Assembly: GCA_918797485.1 (NCBI GenBank)
Contig: CAKKNE010000002.1
Location: 5,112,501-5,176,500, forward strand
DNA length: 64,000 nt
Direction: 5' to 3'
Origin: Pelagomonas calceolata
Lineage: Eukaryota; Sar; Pelagophyceae; Pelagomonadales; Pelagomonadaceae
Numbering within the stretch: position 1 is the stretch's first letter; each line of letters opens with the position of its first letter. Below the pieces are notes generated by a model. The model made no database searches, had not been told where the DNA came from, and saw only the letters and a program-made list of their open reading frames with translations. The translations under genes and the position numbers were made by a program. Below, piece by piece: positions 14,302 through 24,230 of the stretch.

Positions 14302-17300
14302 ATGCTCTTCCAGGGCGCCGGCCCGGACATCACGCCGTCGGCGCGGCGGCGCAGCGGCGGCTCCGGCGGTAGGCTCTGGGACCTCCTGAGGCGCAACGCC
14401 AATTCGGCCAAAGACGCAATGGAGCTCGCGCCCGGCGACACCGTCGACGTGCCCTTCGATGCTGTTGATGACGCTCTACGACTGCAGTTCGCCTTCGGCA
14501 AGGGGTTATGTGTCGTGACGCAAGCGTTCGGTGCCAAGCTCCTCCCCACTGATGAACTGAGGAAGATCAACGGCATTCACGCAAAAGAAGACGCCTCGAC
14601 CCTACGCAATTCTTTGAGGAGGCAGAGCGCTCCCATCCTTCTGACATTTGCGAGGCGGAAGGGGCGCCAGTTACTCACGCAAATTTCTGAAGACGCCTTC
14701 ACGACGCAAAGCAGCGCGTCCTGCGGCTGGTTCGAGAGAAGAGCGAGGAACGATGCGGATGCCGAGACACTACTAAGGTGCGCTTCAGCAGTCTGCGCGT
14801 CCTTCGCGGACGCCGCGGGCCTATCGCCAACCACAGCTCTCAAGATGACTAGGGGTGGCTCTGTCCAGGAGCGCACGTCGAAAAAGTGGGCCAAAGCCTA
14901 CGCCTATTGTTCTGTGGATCTAAAGCATCTCTGCGTGGCCAAGGACAAAGCATCAACGTCCGCGAAATGCGTTTCTTTGAAACGAGTGCTGAACGTCGGC
15001 ATGGCGAGCGATCTGGGCGACGGGTCGATCGGGTGTCGCGTGGTGGTTACGACGGACTCTGGAAGGATAACTCTGGAACTCAAGGCCTCGAATTCCGAAC
15101 GGTGGGGCACGTGGTGGGTGGATGGTCTTGCGAAGTGCGTCCAGGCGGCTCGAAAAACACCCGTGGCACAACGGGACGACTCGTCGGATGACGAGCGCCA
15201 GTCCGTGCGGTCGTACGCCGAGAGCTTCGTGAAGGATGTTTTTGAGGAGCCCTCCGTGCCGCGGGCCCGGTCGCGGTCGCCCGCGCCGCTCGCGCCGACG
15301 GCCGACGACGCAGCGCCGCTCGACGACGCCGCGTTGGCCGACAAGATCGTCGTGAACCACATCGCCGCGAAGCTGGAAGCTAAACGAAGGAAGCACGTCC
15401 TCAAAAGAGGTGTGTTGCAACAGAAGATGCCGTCGACGCTCGGCCGATCCTCCTACAAGAAGCGGTTCTTCGAGCTCGATGAGAAGAAATTGACAGGTTT
15501 CGTCGACGAGGCGGATTCGCAAAGGCCGGACGCGCACGCGACGTGCACCTGGCCTTTACTGGACTTCGTGGGCGCGACACCCTCACAAAATAATGAGATC
15601 GACCTCGCGGCGGCGACGCAGGGCGGTTCTGACAAAACCTTGAGGTGCGAGTCTTCGGAAGAGCGGGACGCCTGGGTCGGTATCATAGACGGAGCTATTA
15701 GAACAGCGCGCGGCGCGTCGCCTTCATCATTAGCGTCGTCGTCGGTGCGGTCGTTAGATGCCGTGCCGGGCCACGTCGCGCACGAGAACATTGACGACGT
15801 CTTCGCGACCGCCCTCCGCGAATCTGAGGAGCGCTCTCCCTCACTACACGACCGCCTCGACGACCTCGAGGGCGCGCTCGCGGAGCGACCGGACGAGGCC
15901 AAGGTCCCGGACGAGCCGCCGCCCTTCCTGGCGCCGTCGCCGTCCTTCGAGGCGCTCGAGCCGCTCTCACCGACGGACGCCTTCCTCGCGGGAGAGGGCT
16001 CGTCGTCCTCCGACGAGCGACCGGCGTCGCCGACCGAGGCGTTGCCGGCGGACCCTGACCGGTCGCCGTCGCCGGCAGAGGCCTGCGACGACGACGAGCG
16101 GCTTCTGTTAGATCCAAGAAGCCCGAGGCCCGACCGGTCGCCGGCCTTTGCGGCCGCGCCCGCGCCGTTCTTCGAGGAACCGCCATCTCCACCACCACCA
16201 CCGGCAGACACCCCCCAAACGCCGGGCGGCTGGCTCTTGGAAAGAGCGGCCGACGGGCGCGCCTGGCGGCGGCGCCACTTTGTGCTGGAGGGAAGCATTC
16301 TGAGGGCGCGCGAGAAAAAGGACGGCGCGGACGTCTCGAAGGTCGACGTCTCGTCCTACTTGCGGGTCGAGGCCGTCGCGGCGACGGATACGAACGGCGT
16401 GGCCTTCGAGTTCGAGCTCGTGGGCGTTCCTGGTACGCTCGTCGGGCGCCGGTTCCGCGCGGCGACGTGGAACGGCCGCGACGCCTGGCTGAAGCGATTA
16501 AGGGCGGCCGCGGCGCTGTCGCCACGTTCATCAAAGGCGAGTCCCCCGGCGCCGGCCTCGCCGAAGCGGCCCTCGGCCGACGAGCCCGACGACGCGACGG
16601 CCGCGGCTTTGCGGCCGGGGCCGGCGCCGCGGACGCCGTCGCGCGCCGACGTCGAGAACTCGCTGCGGCCGTCGCCGTCGCCCCGCGCGTCTTCGATTCC
16701 TTCTTTGGGCCGGCAGGCCTGGCAGCGGTCCGTCGCCTTAGCGGCCGAGTCCTCCGACGAGGACATGCGCGAGCGGCGGCGCGAGCGCGCGTCCTTCGCG
16801 TCGTCGCGGTCGCCGCGGTCGCCGGCCGCGGCGGTGTCGCCCGTGGCCGCCGCAGTGTCGCCGGCGTCTGCGGTGCGGACGCTGTCCACGGCGTCGCCGG
16901 CGAGTCCTCCGGCGGCCGCGTCGCCGCCGGCCTCGCGGAGGCCGTCCGCCTCGTCTCCATCGGCCTCACGACGGCCGTCTGCCGCGTCGCCGCCGGCCTC
17001 ACGGAGGCCGTCCGCCTCGTCGCCGCCGGCCTCGCGGAGGCCGTCCGCCTCGTCGCCGGCCGCGCGCTCGCCGTCGCCCGCGAGCCCGCCGCCGCCGCCG
17101 GCCGGGAGCCCGCCGTCATCCGACAGCGACATGCGCGAGCGGCGGCGCGAGCGCGCCGCGTCGGCCGAGCGGTCCGCGGCGTCGTCGGCCGCGGCGTCAC
17201 CGCTGATCGCGCGCCCCCCGTCGCCGGCGGCGCCGTCGCCGGCCGCGTCGTCGTCGCCGTCCCCGGCGCGCGCGGCGGCGAAACAGGCGGCGCGGGACCG

Positions 17301-18258
17301 GGCGCCGTGGCCCGAGTCACAGCCGCCGTCGCCCGCGGACGTGCCCGCCGCCGCGCCCACGCCCGCGCCGGTGCCCGAGCCCGTGCCTGCGACGCCACAA
17401 GCGGCGCCGGCGCCGGCGCCGCTCGTGTCGCCCGCCTCGCGGCGCTCTCACGTTACGCCGGCCGCGCAGCGGACCGTCGACCTCGACGCCGCCGCCGCCC
17501 CGACGCCGGCGGCGGCGGCGCCCGCACCGACGCGGCGCTGCGCCGGCCTGCTCTATACAAAAGCGGCGCGTGGCGACGAGCCCGGCACGGAGACGTGGCG
17601 CCTGCGCTGGCACGCCTTCGACGGAAACGTGCTGCGGTGGCGCGACCCCGAGGCGACGGAGTGGCTCGGGGCCATCCGGCTTGGGCCAAACGCGCGCTGC
17701 CGCCGCGGCGCCTCGCGCGACGACGGCTACGTGGCCCTGGACGTGGTTTGTGATGATTGGGCTGCGACGTTATTAGCGCCGTCGCGCGACGAGCGGCGCC
17801 GCTGGCTCGCGGCGCTCGACCCCCGGCCCGTCCCTGCGCGACCGACGCCCCGGAAGCTCGTCCTCAAGTCGCCGCGCGTGCGCCGGCCTCCCGATTCGCC
17901 TCCATCAACACCCTCGCCGTCGACCACGGACTTCGAGGCGCTGCTGCCGCTGACACATCGCGAGCGGTCGCGCGCCGCCGCGGTCGCGCGAGCCGTGGAC
18001 GCGTACCTCGAGACGCGGAGCGGCCGCGCCCGGAAGGTTGTGGTTGAGGCTGCTAAACGGTCGGCGCCGCTCGCGGACGAGGTCTACTGTCGGCTGCTCC
18101 TCGTTTGTACTGATCAAGCTTGGGAGCTCCTCGGCGCCGTCGCGGACTGTAGGGCGCCCTCGGACGCGGCGCTGTGCGGCGTCGTGCGCGAGGCGGCGGT
18201 CGGTGCTCGTGTTGACTCCGTCGTGGGGGCGATGGATGCGGCTTTGTCTTCGGCGTAA
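14302..18258 (+). CDS. Large protein with several PH domains and Ser/Pro/Ala-rich linkers
   Basis: 1318 residues, single exon. PH-like domains are readable at about residues 187-300 (SKKWAKAYAYCSVDLKHLCV to RWGTWWVDGLAKCV), 360-470 (VLKRGVLQQKMPSTLG, YKKRFFELDE, SEERDAWVGIIDGAI), 640-740 (GGWLLERAADGRAW, RRRHFVLEGSI, NGRDAWLKRLRAA) and 1075-1175 (AGLLYTKAARG, WRLRWHAFDGNVLRW, SRDERRRWLAALD). Each ends with the typical Trp in its last helix. Between the third and fourth lies about 330 residues of low complexity with 33-36 bp tandem units (16929-17060) and two copies of SDMRERRRERA-like boxes. It is probably a membrane-associated scaffold. A C-terminal helical segment (residues about 1230-1318) is unassigned. 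Confidence 0.8.
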   Translation: MLFQGAGPDITPSARRRSGGSGGRLWDLLRRNANSAKDAMELAPGDTVDVPFDAVDDALRLQFAFGKGLCVVTQAFGAKLLPTDELRKINGIHAKEDASTLRNSLRRQSAPILLTFARRKGRQLLTQISEDAFTTQSSASCGWFERRARNDADAETLLRCASAVCASFADAAGLSPTTALKMTRGGSVQERTSKKWAKAYAYCSVDLKHLCVAKDKASTSAKCVSLKRVLNVGMASDLGDGSIGCRVVVTTDSGRITLELKASNSERWGTWWVDGLAKCVQAARKTPVAQRDDSSDDERQSVRSYAESFVKDVFEEPSVPRARSRSPAPLAPTADDAAPLDDAALADKIVVNHIAAKLEAKRRKHVLKRGVLQQKMPSTLGRSSYKKRFFELDEKKLTGFVDEADSQRPDAHATCTWPLLDFVGATPSQNNEIDLAAATQGGSDKTLRCESSEERDAWVGIIDGAIRTARGASPSSLASSSVRSLDAVPGHVAHENIDDVFATALRESEERSPSLHDRLDDLEGALAERPDEAKVPDEPPPFLAPSPSFEALEPLSPTDAFLAGEGSSSSDERPASPTEALPADPDRSPSPAEACDDDERLLLDPRSPRPDRSPAFAAAPAPFFEEPPSPPPPPADTPQTPGGWLLERAADGRAWRRRHFVLEGSILRAREKKDGADVSKVDVSSYLRVEAVAATDTNGVAFEFELVGVPGTLVGRRFRAATWNGRDAWLKRLRAAAALSPRSSKASPPAPASPKRPSADEPDDATAAALRPGPAPRTPSRADVENSLRPSPSPRASSIPSLGRQAWQRSVALAAESSDEDMRERRRERASFASSRSPRSPAAAVSPVAAAVSPASAVRTLSTASPASPPAAASPPASRRPSASSPSASRRPSAASPPASRRPSASSPPASRRPSASSPAARSPSPASPPPPPAGSPPSSDSDMRERRRERAASAERSAASSAAASPLIARPPSPAAPSPAASSSPSPARAAAKQAARDRAPWPESQPPSPADVPAAAPTPAPVPEPVPATPQAAPAPAPLVSPASRRSHVTPAAQRTVDLDAAAAPTPAAAAPAPTRRCAGLLYTKAARGDEPGTETWRLRWHAFDGNVLRWRDPEATEWLGAIRLGPNARCRRGASRDDGYVALDVVCDDWAATLLAPSRDERRRWLAALDPRPVPARPTPRKLVLKSPRVRRPPDSPPSTPSPSTTDFEALLPLTHRERSRAAAVARAVDAYLETRSGRARKVVVEAAKRSAPLADEVYCRLLLVCTDQAWELLGAVADCRAPSDAALCGVVREAAVGARVDSVVGAMDAALSSA
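16925..17060 (+). repeat. Degenerate 33-36 bp tandem repeat in the PH protein
   Basis: The segment CGGCCTCGCGGAGGCCGTCC and near copies recur four times at 33-36 bp steps and encode Ser-Arg-Arg-Pro-Ser-rich text. The GC-rich periodicity keeps several other frames open, which explains the long overlapping false frames on both strands here. Confidence 0.7.
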
Positions 18259-18539
18259 TTGTGTTTGATGTGATCAATTATGCCAGTGTGATCTGTCTAT
18301 CTGTCTGAAAGTGCCACGGCAGGGAAACTCGCGCTCGCCGACGCGTCGCCGGTCTCGGAGGTGCTGAACGTTCACGCGCTGGGTGCGGCGCAAATTTACG
18401 GATGCGCACCCTGGAGGAGAGCCTCGACTGGATCGGGGGGAAGGCGGACGCCTCGTGCTCTTCGAGGGGGAGTGCATGTAAGTTCATTACTCTGTGTGCA
18501 TAAAGGAGTGGGGATAATGGGGAAGTCCGGAGAGGGAAT

Positions 18540-20111
18540 CTACACGGAGAGCATGAGCGCGAGGACCAAAGCGGCGAGACCCTTCGGGCAGCGCCCCGGT
18601 GTAGCCGCGTCGACGACGGACGTGGCGACGGGGGGCGTTGTCGGCGCGGGCGTAAGGTGTCCCACGCGCCGATGTCCTCGTTGAAGGACGCTGCGGCGTT
18701 GTTGCAGAGAGGCCGATCGGTCGCATCATAATACGCGCAAAACAAATACGACATGTCCGTCACCCCCCCAGTCGCCCACGTCGAGATGTGGCCGTACGTT
18801 TCCTCGGCGACCGTCGGGTTCGAGACCCACGCAGCGACTGCCGTTCTGATTGTGCCATCGGTCATGGTCCCACCACTGCCACCGCACCTGACTGCAGCCA
18901 CCCAGGCGACGCCGCACGACGTCGCTTCGCACGGGGTGTAGTAGAACGCATAGCCCAGGTCCACGCCGTCGTCTACGCACCAGCCGAGGTCCTGGTTAAA
19001 GGCCGTGGCGCCTTCGAACATGGAGTTCATGCTCGTAACGCCGGAGGTGTCCCACGCGCCGATGTCCTGGTTAAAGGCCGAGGCGCTTTCGAACATCCAG
19101 CTCATGCTTTCGACGCCGGAGGTGTCCCACGCGCCGATGTCCTGGTTAAAGGCCGAGGCGAAGCCAAACATCCAGTACATCGTCGTGACGCCGGAGGTGT
19201 CCCACGCGCCGATGTCCTCGTTGAAGGACGCCGCGGCCGCGTTGCAAGAACTCGACAACCATGAAGGTGCGCAAAACAAATACGACATGTCCGTCACCCC
19301 CAGTCTCCCACGTCGAGATGTGGCCGTACGTCGTCTCGGCGGCGGACTGGTCGGCAAACCAAGCCACCACTGCATCTCTAATGCTATCGTCGTCCATCAC
19401 ATAGCCCGTGAGCGCGCGCCGCTGCGCGAGGCCTCCCGCCGGCGCGCGCGGTGCGTTATTGGTCTTGGTTTTGGACTTGGTGTTGTCGTCGCTGCGGCCG
19501 CTGCGGCCGCGGACCGAAGTCTCCGCCGCCACGCGAGTGGCGTCCCCCCAAATAACCAGGTAGCCGACGACGGACAAGCGCCAGGCCGCGCCCTTCGCCG
19601 AGCTACTGCGCCGCGGAACCACCGAAGCGAGTAAGAGGCACCAGGAGGCCCGCCCAAGGTAACTCTGGGCCGCTGCTTCTCCGTCGACGCCGCCCTTGGT
19701 CGCGTCTGGGGCCATGAACTGCATCGTGGTACCGGGCGTAGGCGCCAGCTCGGCGGACGCGACGTCCAAGACGTCGACGCCGCCCTTGGCCGGGGCCGCC
19801 AACATCAATATGGTGCCGTCCGACCGGTAGTTCTTGTATTGCACGTCGCTGCCGACCGTCTGCTCGATGGCGTGCACCCCGCCCGCCTGGAACTCGTTCG
19901 CTACGTGCTCGGCCGTCGCCGCGCCTTTGATAGTCTCGGAGTCGAACGCGTCGCCCGCCCCGGAGTTCTTGTAGAGCTGGAGCCACGTGTTCCTCGCTGC
20001 GGCGCTCGTCGCCAGGGCCTTGGGGGCAGCGCCGTCGAGGCCGTTCTCGCCCGCGGATCCTACGGCGGACAGCCCCAGCAATGAGAGGGAGATGGTGATT
20101 AAATTTTTCAT
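18540..20111 (-). CDS. DUF285/BspA-type surface protein, frame broken twice
   Basis: Starts at 20111 ([20 protein letters not shown], a signal peptide). An N-terminal region of about 200 residues, which may span a membrane, is followed by 25-residue DUF285 repeats with cores [13 protein letters not shown] and [11 protein letters not shown], at 75-bp steps between 19030 and 19260. A 540-bp unit (spacer, [26 protein letters not shown]) is present twice. The frame changes at a G run (five G at about 19297, against seven in the matching place at about 18763) and again at about 18665. Past the second change another frame gives a Thr/Pro-rich stalk ([14 protein letters not shown]) and a hydrophobic C-terminus ([13 protein letters not shown]) like a GPI-anchor signal. 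Either two indels in the assembly or a decaying gene. Cell-surface location is inferred. Confidence 0.7.
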
Positions 20112-20345
20112 CTGGGCAGCTTTCCGCAGCGCGTCTGCGCTGCGATGGCGTAAGGCTATTAACCACTGGGCGTCTGGGACCCAGGCGCGGTGTCCAACTA
20201 GGATCCCGCGAGCTGTCACGTGCACCGCTTTGCTGCTTTAGGCTGCAATATCGCAAGTAAATAGTTGAACCCACTAGACAACTCGCAAGGATCGATGCGC
20301 GTTGTCCGATACGGAGAAAGATCCTTCGAGCACCCCGAAACCGTG

Positions 20346-20368
20346 GCTAGCGGCAGTAAGACACTAGC
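20346..20368. promoter_or_regulatory. Recurrent near-palindromic motif, copy 6 (reverse orientation)
   Basis: GCTAGCGGCAGTAAGACACT then AGC, in the 419-bp divergent region between the surface protein (234 bp) and cyclophilin (162 bp). The rest of the region holds no repeat or further site that I can see. Confidence 0.7.
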
Positions 20369-20530
20369 AGGCAATTTATGGCAACCAGTTTTTGTGCCGC
20401 AGCGATTGGCACGCTGCATTTTTGCGGTTAGGATTCATTTGTAACATCGTATTGCTGCGCTTGGAAGGTGTCGTTCATCTCTTGCCGCGCAACACGCCCG
20501 CAGAGCACAGCAAAGCTCGCCCGGCGCGCA

Positions 20531-21103
20531 ATGGCGGCCCAAGCCGAAGCCGCCGATGCGGCTCCTTATGTAATATTCGAGACGTCGCTCGGCGCCTTCA
20601 GCGTCGAGCTCTACAGCCAGCACGCGCCCCAGTCGTGCAAGAACTTCCGCGAGCTGGCGCGGACGGGCTACTACGACAGCACGACGTTCCATCGCGTCAT
20701 ACGAGGCTTCATGGCCCAGGGCGGCGACCCGACGGGCACCGGAAGAGGGGGCGAATCTATATACGGCGGCAAATTTAGGGACGAGATCACTCGGGAACTG
20801 AAGCACGTCGGCGCGGGGGTCCTGGCGATGGCCAACAGCGGGCCGCACACGAACGGGTCGCAGTTCTACATCACGCTGGCGCCGGCGCCGTGGTTGGATG
20901 GAAAACATAGTATTTTCGGGCGCATCGCGTCGGGCATGGGCGCCGTGCGCAAATTAGGGATGGTGCCCGTCGACGCCAATGACAGGCCCTCTACTACAAT
21001 TACGGTGCGCCGCGCGTACCCGTCGATGACCTCGGACCTGCCGCTGCCCGCGACGACGGCGGCCATCGCTGCCGGGGCGCCGATGGGGCTGCTGACGAGG
21101 TAG
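20531..21103 (+). CDS. PPIL1: Cyclophilin-type peptidyl-prolyl isomerase, PPIL1-like
   Basis: 190 residues from MAAQAEAADAAPYVIFETSL. The fold is complete: FHRVIRGFMAQGGDPTGTGR with the catalytic Arg, GGESIYGGKF, MANSGPHTNGSQFYIT, WLDGKHSIFGRI. The GGDPTGTGRGG-ESIYG wording and overall size match PPIL1/CypE, a cyclophilin that joins the spliceosome through SKIP. The C-terminus extends about 20 Ala/Pro-rich residues beyond the usual end (AYPS), with no known role. An ATG at 20468 upstream is less likely. Confidence 0.93.
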   Translation: MAAQAEAADAAPYVIFETSLGAFSVELYSQHAPQSCKNFRELARTGYYDSTTFHRVIRGFMAQGGDPTGTGRGGESIYGGKFRDEITRELKHVGAGVLAMANSGPHTNGSQFYITLAPAPWLDGKHSIFGRIASGMGAVRKLGMVPVDANDRPSTTITVRRAYPSMTSDLPLPATTAAIAAGAPMGLLTR

Positions 21104-21184
21104 TAAGAGGCTTGGATCTTATTTTCGAGGCCTCTAGGGATGGCCTGGAGGCGTTTGGCGCGGCTGCACTGGTTTTCTCGGCTC

Positions 21185-21208
21185 GCTAGTGTGTTACAGA
21201 CCGCTAGC
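21185..21208. promoter_or_regulatory. Recurrent near-palindromic motif, copy 7
   Basis: GCTAGTGTGTTACAGA then CCGCTAGC, between two co-directional genes: 82 bp after the cyclophilin stop and 73 bp before the MYND start. Here only the MYND gene can be served. Confidence 0.7.
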
Positions 21209-21281
21209 TCGTCCTGGGTCGCCTTGTATATTGCCTTGTTCACCCGCAGCGCGAGCCTCAGCCTTCAACGCCCAGCAAAAA

Positions 21282-22496
21282 ATGATCCTCACAACCTGCG
21301 CCGCCTGCGCCGCCCCACTGGCCCACACCGCGCCGCAGTGCGGCCGCTGCCAGACGCGCTACTGCGGACGCCCCTGCCAGGTCAAGCACTGGAACGAGGG
21401 CGGCCACAAGGCTCTATGTAAGAAAATCAAGAAGGGCGGCGGCGCGGAACAATACCACGCCGACAAAAAGTATAAGGAGGCCGTCGCGGTTGCGGTCGAG
21501 AAATGCGCCGACGACACAAAGGGCCAGACGTGCTACATCTGCACGCAAGCCGTCCACTGGAAAACAAAGGAGGGCCTCGTGCGCGGGTGTGCGTGCCGCG
21601 GGACGTCGGGAGTTGCGCACGTGTCCTGCTTGGCGGAGCAGGTGAAGATTTTGTGCGAGGAGGCGGAGGAGAACAATTTGGGTGATAAGGCGTGGAATGA
21701 GCGGTCGAACAGATGGCAAAAGTGCAGTTTGTGCAATCAGTGCTACCACGGCGCCGTGCACCACGCGCTCGGGTGGGCGTGCTGGAAGACGTACGTCGGG
21801 CGGCCGGAGATTGACTCCTCTCGGCGCACTGCCATGTGCCATCTCGGGGATTCTCTTATCAGAAACGGCGACGCAAAGGGTGCACTCGCACTCTTTGAAT
21901 ACCATTTGAATTTGGAGCGACGTTATCATGGCCCAAACTTCGAAGAACGGTCGAGCCAGGATGATGTGCTGTCAGTCGAAGAAGACATCGCGTATTGCTA
22001 CGTGGAGCTTGGACGGCACGAGGACGCGATCAACCTGAGACGATCGGTCTACAGAAAATACTTAGCCAAGTACGGACCGACACACAGGAAGGTACTTGGT
22101 GCTGGGCTGGACTTAGGACGCTCGCTCGTCGATGATTATTTTTTTGAAGACGCAAAACCTTTTCTGCTTGATCTCATTCCAAAGGCCAAGATCGCGTTCG
22201 GGAATGAACACCAGAACACTCTTTTGATGATTCTATATCATGCAATAGCTGTTCAAAAACACTGCGAGTCCTCTCTCGACGAGCAGCGCGAGGCCATTGC
22301 GAGGCTCGAGGATGTCTGTCGTATATATCGGCAGGTCTACGGAGCCGACCATCCGATGCGTGGTATTGCGGACGGGCGCCTGAAAGATGCACGCAAGAGA
22401 CTCTCGCTCCAGGAAGCGCGCCTGGTGGAGGACGCGTCCGAGAAGCTCGCCCAGGGCCTACGCATCGACGGCGACGACGAGAGCGAAGCCCCGTAG
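21282..22496 (+). CDS. MYND zinc finger, RING-CH-like and TPR protein, paralogue 1
   Basis: 404 residues from MILTTCAACAAPLAHTAP. Residues about 6-45 form a MYND finger (CAAC, CGRCQTRYCGRPCQ, HWNEGGHKALC). Residues about 80-160 have a RING-CH-like set: CYICTQAV, RGCACRG, HVSCLAEQ and, after a spacer, KCSLCNQCYHG. The C-terminal half holds TPR-like helical pairs (SVEEDIAYCYVELGRHEDAI). A close relative lies at 40656-41783; the first 180 residues agree nearly throughout while the TPR part has drifted. MYND fingers bind proline-rich peptides and RING-CH domains are often E3 ligases, so a ubiquitin-linked adaptor is plausible but not shown. Many copies of such proteins are known in pelagophyte genomes. 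Confidence 0.88.
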   Translation: MILTTCAACAAPLAHTAPQCGRCQTRYCGRPCQVKHWNEGGHKALCKKIKKGGGAEQYHADKKYKEAVAVAVEKCADDTKGQTCYICTQAVHWKTKEGLVRGCACRGTSGVAHVSCLAEQVKILCEEAEENNLGDKAWNERSNRWQKCSLCNQCYHGAVHHALGWACWKTYVGRPEIDSSRRTAMCHLGDSLIRNGDAKGALALFEYHLNLERRYHGPNFEERSSQDDVLSVEEDIAYCYVELGRHEDAINLRRSVYRKYLAKYGPTHRKVLGAGLDLGRSLVDDYFFEDAKPFLLDLIPKAKIAFGNEHQNTLLMILYHAIAVQKHCESSLDEQREAIARLEDVCRIYRQVYGADHPMRGIADGRLKDARKRLSLQEARLVEDASEKLAQGLRIDGDDESEAP

Positions 22497-22518
22497 TGTA
22501 TGTAAGTCATCACAATAG

Positions 22519-23961
22519 TTACTCGTCGTCGTACACGACGTCCTCCACCCCCGCGCGGCAGGACGCCTCGACGCCGTCCACCCGACACCGCCGCCGGGGC
22601 AGCGCCGCGGCGCAGCGGCGGCATTCCTCGTTCGCATCATTGCCCCGCTCGTGGTCCTTGACGCGCCAGTCGCAAAAGCCGTAGAAGCCCTGCGCGTCGC
22701 GGACCAGACCGGCACCATAGGCCTTTTGCAAGGCGTCGAAGCGCCGCTTCGATTCCTCACCGTTATGAGCCATGATGAGGCGCTCCTCGCTCAACGCTCT
22801 AGCGGTCTTCCAGAGGTGCCTATCATCAGCATTGCGTTTCTCAATATACTTTTGCGTCTCGGCCCGGAGCTTGCCTTTTTTAGGAGCGTTCCAGCCCAGC
22901 AGCGGCCAGACGCCCGACCACTTGATTTCTGTGTTATTGCGGTGCGTCAGCGCGTCGGCGCGCTTCGCGAGGCGCTCGTCGCGTCGTTCGCCCAGCCGGC
23001 CCTGGATTAAATCTGTCCGCGGTTGGACAGTACGCGAGCAGGGCGGCGTTTTAGTAGAACCGTGGAGCGCGTGGCTTTTTCGGGTCGCAAACACAAAGTT
23101 ATCTGTGTCCCAGCCGAGATTTAATGATAGTAGCGTGAAGAACGTCGACAGGTCCTCGAGGACGCCAACCACCGCAAAGTCCTCGCGGAGCGCCCGCTCG
23201 GCCTCCTTTCTATATTCACGTAACCGCCGCAAATTCGTCGTGGGAGGCGCGATGTGTGGGTCTGGTGCATCAACAGATCCGCCGCTCCGCTGCAGGGCGC
23301 CGCGCCGCCCGTAGTAGCCCAGTTTACTGAGGACCACGGTGTATTCTTGCGGGGAATCACAAATCCCGCCCTTCCACTGGCAGTGGCCGCCATTTATATG
23401 AGAACACGCTTCGCAGGCGATGCGCTCCATGCGTCTGATGTCATATGGTGTCCAGCTCGACGTATTTGTGGAGAAGGGCGCCTTCAGCAGTAAATCCGTG
23501 GCGCCGCCGAGCTCGTAGTAGAGCCGCGAGACGAAGCGGGGGGTGGGGTCCCTAAGCAACGTCACTAACCTTGCTGTTCTTCGGGGCACGCCGCCACACA
23601 GCTTCATGCCCGTCGCACCGGCGACTCTATAAACTTGCGTCGCCCAGTGGCCGTCGTAGTTGCCGCAGAACTTTCCCAGTTTTCGTAATGGAAAAGACGA
23701 CCCCTCGCGCCCGTCCAAGCGCGCGCGCCACGCGCCGTAGGCCGTGTCGTCGTTGAGCACGACCCGGGCTAGTGCCGAGGCCACGGACGTGCCGCCCGTT
23801 TTATGGAGTTTGAGGTATAATGGAAGCGGCCGCTGCAGGTCTTTCGGCGACGGGCCGCTCGCGAGAGCGAGCTGGGCCACGAGGTATACGAAAACGGCGC
23901 CGGCGCCGGCGACGGCGTAGAGGCGCCTCCGTCGCTGTCTTGTTTGCATTGCTGGTCCCAT
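22519..23961 (-). CDS. Golgi-type sulfotransferase
   Basis: 480 residues with type II membrane topology: a short basic N-terminus, then a single span AVAGAGAVFVYLVAQLAL (about residues 16-34). The PAPS-binding 5' loop is LKLHKTGGTSVASAL (about residue 48) and the 3'-phosphate motif is VTLLRDPTPRFVSRLYYE (about residue 133), the pattern of carbohydrate or heparan-type sulfotransferases. The luminal domain is Cys-rich (CEACSHINGGHC, CRRCAAALPRRRC), as usual in the Golgi. The acceptor sugar is unknown. The gene ends 22 bp from the convergent MYND gene. Confidence 0.8.
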   Translation of the reverse strand: MGPAMQTRQRRRRLYAVAGAGAVFVYLVAQLALASGPSPKDLQRPLPLYLKLHKTGGTSVASALARVVLNDDTAYGAWRARLDGREGSSFPLRKLGKFCGNYDGHWATQVYRVAGATGMKLCGGVPRRTARLVTLLRDPTPRFVSRLYYELGGATDLLLKAPFSTNTSSWTPYDIRRMERIACEACSHINGGHCQWKGGICDSPQEYTVVLSKLGYYGRRGALQRSGGSVDAPDPHIAPPTTNLRRLREYRKEAERALREDFAVVGVLEDLSTFFTLLSLNLGWDTDNFVFATRKSHALHGSTKTPPCSRTVQPRTDLIQGRLGERRDERLAKRADALTHRNNTEIKWSGVWPLLGWNAPKKGKLRAETQKYIEKRNADDRHLWKTARALSEERLIMAHNGEESKRRFDALQKAYGAGLVRDAQGFYGFCDWRVKDHERGNDANEECRRCAAALPRRRCRVDGVEASCRAGVEDVVYDDE

Positions 23962-24142
23962 GAGTGGTGCGGCGCGCCGCGGCGGCGTCGGCGCTCACGT
24001 GGTCCAGAGGCACGCAGGAATGCTCGGCCCTTTACGCGCAAGCTAGCAGGTGTTGCTGGCGATGCAATTAGCGCGAATCACCATCGCTTTTTGGACTCCG
24101 TCCCGCACCGGTCGATTTGTCAAAGTTGCTAATTCGACTGCT

Positions 24143-24164
24143 GCTAGCGGCCTGAGACACTAGC
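24143..24164. promoter_or_regulatory. Recurrent near-palindromic motif, copy 8 (reverse orientation)
   Basis: GCTAGCGGCCTGAGACACTA then GC. It is 181 bp upstream of the sulfotransferase start on the minus strand and 66 bp past the end of the transporter gene. Confidence 0.65.
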
Positions 24165-24230
24165 GCACCGGTCCAAAATAGGCCGCTGTCGAACAAGTGG
24201 CAACAAGTGGCACGTACGACGAATTACACA

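Noticed and set aside
15698-17753. Long overlapping open frames on both strands inside the PH-domain gene (up to 566 residues)
   Set aside because: They are Arg/Ala-rich shadows of a GC-rich Ser/Pro repeat region. The PH domains on the plus frame explain the conserved text.
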